Shown here piece after piece: positions 53,726-56,302 of a stretch of DNA of 56,302 nucleotides. Positions within the stretch are counted from its first letter, which is position 1. Every line of letters begins with the position of its first letter. Source of the DNA: Clostridia bacterium (lineage in GTDB: Bacteria; Bacillota; Clostridia; Christensenellales; Borkfalkiaceae); assembly GCA_017545865.1 (NCBI GenBank), contig JAFWXO010000021.1:1-56302 (forward strand). The letters are read 5' to 3'. The notes under the pieces are model-generated. The model did not search any database. It had not been told where the DNA came from and was given only the letters and a program-made list of their open reading frames with translations. Both the position numbers and the translations under genes were made by a program.

Positions 53726-55465
53726 ATGACTATTTTTAACGTTTTATCGTTAATAGGCGGTATCTCGCTTTTCCTTTTCGGTATGAACATAATGGGTTCA
53801 TCACTTGAAAGGCGTGCGGGCGCAGGACTTCGCGGGCTTTTAGGTAAACTCACCACAAACCGATTTGCAGGGTTTATGACGGGGCTTGGCGTTACTGCAA
53901 TTATTCAAAGTTCCGCCGCTACTACGGTAATGGTCGTTGGTTTCGTAAACTCAGGGCTTATGAGTTTGCATCAATCAATCGGTGTTATTATGGGCGCTAA
54001 CGTTGGCACTACCGTTACCGCTTGGTTGTTATCTTTAACGGGTATTCAAGGCGAGAGCATATTTATCCAAATGCTCAATCCTAAAAACTTCTCGGCTATC
54101 TTAGCTCTTATCGGCGCGATTTTATATGTGTTTATGAAAAACGATAAGAGAAAGAGCGAAGGTTTAATTCTTTTAGGTTTCGCAACGCTTATTTTCGGTA
54201 TGAATTCTATGACTACCGCCGTTGCACCCCTTCAAAATGAAGAGTGGTTTAGAAACTTGTTTATTATGTTCCAAAATCCGTTACTCGGCGTTTTATTCGG
54301 CGCGCTCGTAACGGCGGCAATTCAATCTTCTTCGGCTTCAGTTGGTATGCTTCAAGCGTTATCGGCAACGGGCGCGGTTACGGTTGGAACTGCAATTCCT
54401 ATTATAATGGGTCAAAACATCGGTACTTGCCTTACGGCTATGTTATCTTCGGTTGGCGCAAACAAAAACGCAAGGCGCGCATCACTTATTCACTTATCCT
54501 TTAACGTTATAGGAACTACTTTCTGGCTCGTTGTATTTATGCTTATTAAGTGGATATTTAGTCCGATGATTTTAAGTGCTGGCGCAAATCAATTCAATAT
54601 TGCAGTTATTCACTCATTGTTTAATATTGCTTGCACGCTTTTAATGTTACCGCTTGGTAAACTTCTTGAAAAGATTGCAATTAAACTTATTCCTGACGCT
54701 AAGCAAGAAGAAAAGAACGCGCTTTTAGACGAAAGACTTTTAAAAACCCCTGCGCTTGCTTTATCGGCGAGCAGAAAGTTAGCGGTTGAAATGGCTACCG
54801 TATCCGTAAATTCAATTTATAAAGCGCTTGACGTTGTTAAAGAATATTCTGCGGAAAAATGCAAAGAAATTCGTGAAGACGAAGATAAAACCGACTATTA
54901 CGAAGATATTTTAGGAACTTATCTTTTAAAACTTAGCGCAACTCAGTTGAGTGACGCTGACTCTAAAGAAGCGGCTAAACTTTTAAATATTATAGGTGAC
55001 TGCGAACGTATTGCGGATCATAGTATAAACCTTATCGAATCTGCTGAAGAACTCCACGAAAAAGGTATTGTATTTAGTGACGTTGCTACTTTAGACTTTG
55101 AAAATATTTCAAAAGCCGTTACTGAAACGTTAGAACTTTCACTAAAAGCCTTTATAGAAAACGACTTACAATCCGCGTTTAACGTTGACCCGCTTGAAGA
55201 AGTTGTTGATATCTTAAAGGAAAATTATAGAAAAGGTCACATTGAAAGGATGCAACAAGGCAAGTGTACCGTTGAAGCGGGCTTCGTTTGGTCGGATCTT
55301 CTTACCAACCTTGAAAGAATTTCAGACCACTGTTCAAACATTGCAGGCGCAATCCTTGATAATGAAAATATGAATTATCACCAGTACGTTAAGGATGAAG
55401 AGTCCGGCGAAGAATTCAAGGCTAAATTTGAATTATATTGCGATAAATATCTTGCTAAGGTGTGA
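53726..55465 (+). CDS. Na/Pi symporter family protein with PhoU-like domain
   Basis: A 579-residue transporter (NptA/YjbB type). Two inverted PF02690 repeats carry the QSSAATTVMVVGF and QSSSASVGMLQAL motifs, which form the phosphate site in the family. About eight membrane helices fill residues 1-315. A cytoplasmic PhoU-like helical domain covers about 340-579 (GDCERIADHSINL, LERISDHCSNIAGA). AAGGAG precedes the ATG. mgsA starts two bases after the stop, so the two are one operon. Confidence 0.9.
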   Translation: MTIFNVLSLIGGISLFLFGMNIMGSSLERRAGAGLRGLLGKLTTNRFAGFMTGLGVTAIIQSSAATTVMVVGFVNSGLMSLHQSIGVIMGANVGTTVTAWLLSLTGIQGESIFIQMLNPKNFSAILALIGAILYVFMKNDKRKSEGLILLGFATLIFGMNSMTTAVAPLQNEEWFRNLFIMFQNPLLGVLFGALVTAAIQSSSASVGMLQALSATGAVTVGTAIPIIMGQNIGTCLTAMLSSVGANKNARRASLIHLSFNVIGTTFWLVVFMLIKWIFSPMILSAGANQFNIAVIHSLFNIACTLLMLPLGKLLEKIAIKLIPDAKQEEKNALLDERLLKTPALALSASRKLAVEMATVSVNSIYKALDVVKEYSAEKCKEIREDEDKTDYYEDILGTYLLKLSATQLSDADSKEAAKLLNIIGDCERIADHSINLIESAEELHEKGIVFSDVATLDFENISKAVTETLELSLKAFIENDLQSAFNVDPLEEVVDILKENYRKGHIERMQQGKCTVEAGFVWSDLLTNLERISDHCSNIAGAILDNENMNYHQYVKDEESGEEFKAKFELYCDKYLAKV

Positions 55466-55467
55466 TT

Positions 55468-55851
55468 ATGAAAGACGTAAAAACGATAGCGCTTATCGCG
55501 CACGATAGTAAAAAACAAGAGATGGTAGACTGGGCTATTGAGAACGTTAATATTTTGAAAAACTATCAACTTTGTGGAACGGGTACTACTTCTAAGCGTA
55601 TTTCCGATGCAACTGGCTTAAAGGTAAAGGGTTATTTATCAGGTCCTTTAGGTGGTGACCAACAAATCGGCGCAAAAGTTGCCGAAGGTGATATTGATTT
55701 AGTTATCTTCCTTTGTGATCCATTGTCCGCTCAACCGCACGATCCAGACGTTAAGGCGCTTCTTAGAATTGCCAACGTTTACAACGTTGCAATCGCAACT
55801 AATCTTGCCACGGCTGACTTTGTTATAAGTTCACCATCGTTTATGAAATAA
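55468..55851 (+). CDS. mgsA: Methylglyoxal synthase
   Basis: A 127-residue enzyme converting dihydroxyacetone phosphate to methylglyoxal plus phosphate. ALIAHDSKKQEMV (His), GTGTTSKRI (phosphate loop), GPLGGDQQIGA and IFLCDPLSAQPHDPDV (catalytic Asp) are diagnostic. The ATG at 55468 has AAGG seven bases upstream; a GTG six bases earlier is possible. Characterised homologues are inhibited by phosphate, so its operon with a phosphate transporter is meaningful. Confidence 0.94.
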   Translation: MKDVKTIALIAHDSKKQEMVDWAIENVNILKNYQLCGTGTTSKRISDATGLKVKGYLSGPLGGDQQIGAKVAEGDIDLVIFLCDPLSAQPHDPDVKALLRIANVYNVAIATNLATADFVISSPSFMK

Positions 55852-55854
55852 AAT

Positions 55855-55884
55855 AAAACGGTTGCACAAGCAACCGTTTTTTTT
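55855..55884 (+). terminator. Terminator after mgsA
   Basis: AAAACGGTTG / CAACCGTTTT around CACAAG, followed by TTTT. Confidence 0.85.
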
Positions 55885-55927
55885 GTTAAAAAAGTATAGG
55901 GTAGTAGAGTGTTTATTAAAAATAAAT

Positions 55928-56179
55928 GCCCGTCAAAGATTGCTTTCGGCAAATGGTTTTGCTTGTGCAAAAGCACCGAACACTTGCGTGTTCTCATTAC
56001 GCTTGGTAAAAATAGGGGAGACGCGATATTGCCCTTCAAGTAAGCCCGTCAAAGTTTGTTTTCGGCAAATGGTTTTGCTAACGCAAAAGCACCGAACACT
56101 GCGTGTTCTTATTGCGCTTGTTAAATAAAAAGTGGTGTACTGATAGCACACCACTTTTTATTTGGCAGGGGAGACGCGA
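55928..56179. repeat. Two-copy palindromic repeat element
   Basis: Unit 1 (55928-56026) and unit 2 (56044-56179) share GCCCGTCAAAG, TTTCGGCAAATGGTTTTGC, GCAAAAGCACCGAACAC, GTGTTCT and AGGGGAGACGCGA in the same order. Each unit contains two hairpins: TTTTGC/GCAAAA within TTCGG/CCGAA, and GAACAC/GTGTTC. Loop bases differ (TTGT versus TAAC; TTGC versus TGC) while stems are kept. Unit 2 has an extra insert of about 37 bases with a 12-bp hairpin. No coding gene is supported in 55885-56302. Confidence 0.8.
56127..56160. terminator. Terminator-like hairpin inside repeat unit 2
   Basis: A perfect 12-bp stem AAAAAGTGGTGT / ACACCACTTTTT around ACTGATAGC. It can function in both directions. Confidence 0.6.
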
Positions 56180-56216
56180 AACTCTAAACACCAAATATAT
56201 GCTTAAATTCAAGATT

Positions 56217-56243
56217 AAAACCACAATATATAGTGGTTTTTTC
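56217..56243 (+). terminator. Terminator before the last regulatory region
   Basis: AAAACCAC / GTGGTTTT around AATATATA, followed by TTC and more T residues. Confidence 0.7.
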
Positions 56244-56249
56244 TTTTAT

Positions 56250-56277
56250 GTCACAATTTAGTCACATTTTGATTAAA
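56250..56277 (+). promoter_or_regulatory. 11-base direct repeats GTCACA at the window end
   Basis: GTCACA at 56250-56255 and 56261-56266, followed by ATTAAA at 56272-56277, all at 11-base spacing. The form resembles an OmpR/PhoB-family box (compare Pho boxes). The controlled gene would lie outside the window. Confidence 0.45.
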
Positions 56278-56302
56278 TTTTGTCAATGATTTTCTTTTTA
56301 TC

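Noticed and set aside
55862-56154. Small open frames on both strands across the repeat doublet
   Set aside because: They coincide with the two hairpin-rich repeat units and cross a terminator-like hairpin, have no ribosome binding site, and repeat themselves only because the DNA does.

Overview
The window is a stretch of chromosome from a low-to-moderate GC Gram-positive bacterium of the Bacillota. An uncultured gut-type Clostridia lineage (for example near Christensenellales) would fit, but that placement is inferred from gene content and style only. The supporting signs are AGGAG-type ribosome binding sites, sigma-A-like promoters with 17-base spacers, Firmicutes-type LexA boxes, a separate small KhpA protein, YlxM beside Ffh, RNase Y, RbgA, and an rpsP-khpA-rimM-trmD cluster. 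Most of the window is housekeeping sequence.

Layout. 1-2100: end of an OmpR/KdpE-type response regulator, a YwaF/TMEM164-like membrane protein, and a glycerophosphodiester phosphodiesterase. 2150-8710: lepA-hemW-dnaE. 8770-11060: an ATP-type and a PPi-type phosphofructokinase side by side. 11070-13540 (minus strand): a beta-lactamase-fold hydrolase and NADP-type glutamate dehydrogenase. 13690-17610: an S51 peptidase, then a two-component system followed by a PrsW-like membrane protein. 17668: tRNA-Glu(CTC). 17830-19870 (minus strand): the radical-SAM/DUF4130 putative DNA-repair pair, whose promoter carries two LexA-like boxes. 19910-23700: aspS, two SGNH hydrolases and rubrerythrin. 23820-24200: a gene-free dense array of hairpins. 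24325-31985: asnS, plsX, rnc, smc, ftsY. 32012-38800: ylxM-ffh, then rpsP-khpA-rimM-trmD-rbgA-rnhB-yraN-rlmL, then rplS on its own promoter. 38822-41470: cysK, a TIM-barrel isomerase-like protein, and a TPP riboswitch with thiT. 41528-49600: yfbR followed by seven tandem BspA-type LRR lipoproteins. 49630-53510: RNase Y and a putative cytoplasmic glycoside hydrolase. 53650-55884: a Na/phosphate symporter and methylglyoxal synthase. 55928-56302: a two-copy palindromic repeat, a terminator, and the start of another regulatory region.

How parts work together. The 31-38 kb block holds protein targeting (FtsY, Ffh, YlxM) and ribosome and RNA maturation (S16, RimM, TrmD, RbgA, L19, RlmL, KhpA). The nptA-mgsA pair links phosphate import to an enzyme that frees phosphate from DHAP and is inhibited by phosphate in characterised homologues. 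OmpR/PhoB-like 11-base direct repeats occur upstream of that pair, upstream of the two-component operon, and at the end of the window.

The best candidates for something undescribed are: (a) the hairpin array at 23831-24197, with nested and mutually exclusive pairings; (b) the seven-gene mosaic lipoprotein array; (c) the double LexA-box promoter of the radical-SAM pair; (d) the phosphate-linked nptA-mgsA operon; and (e) the repeat doublet at 55928-56179.
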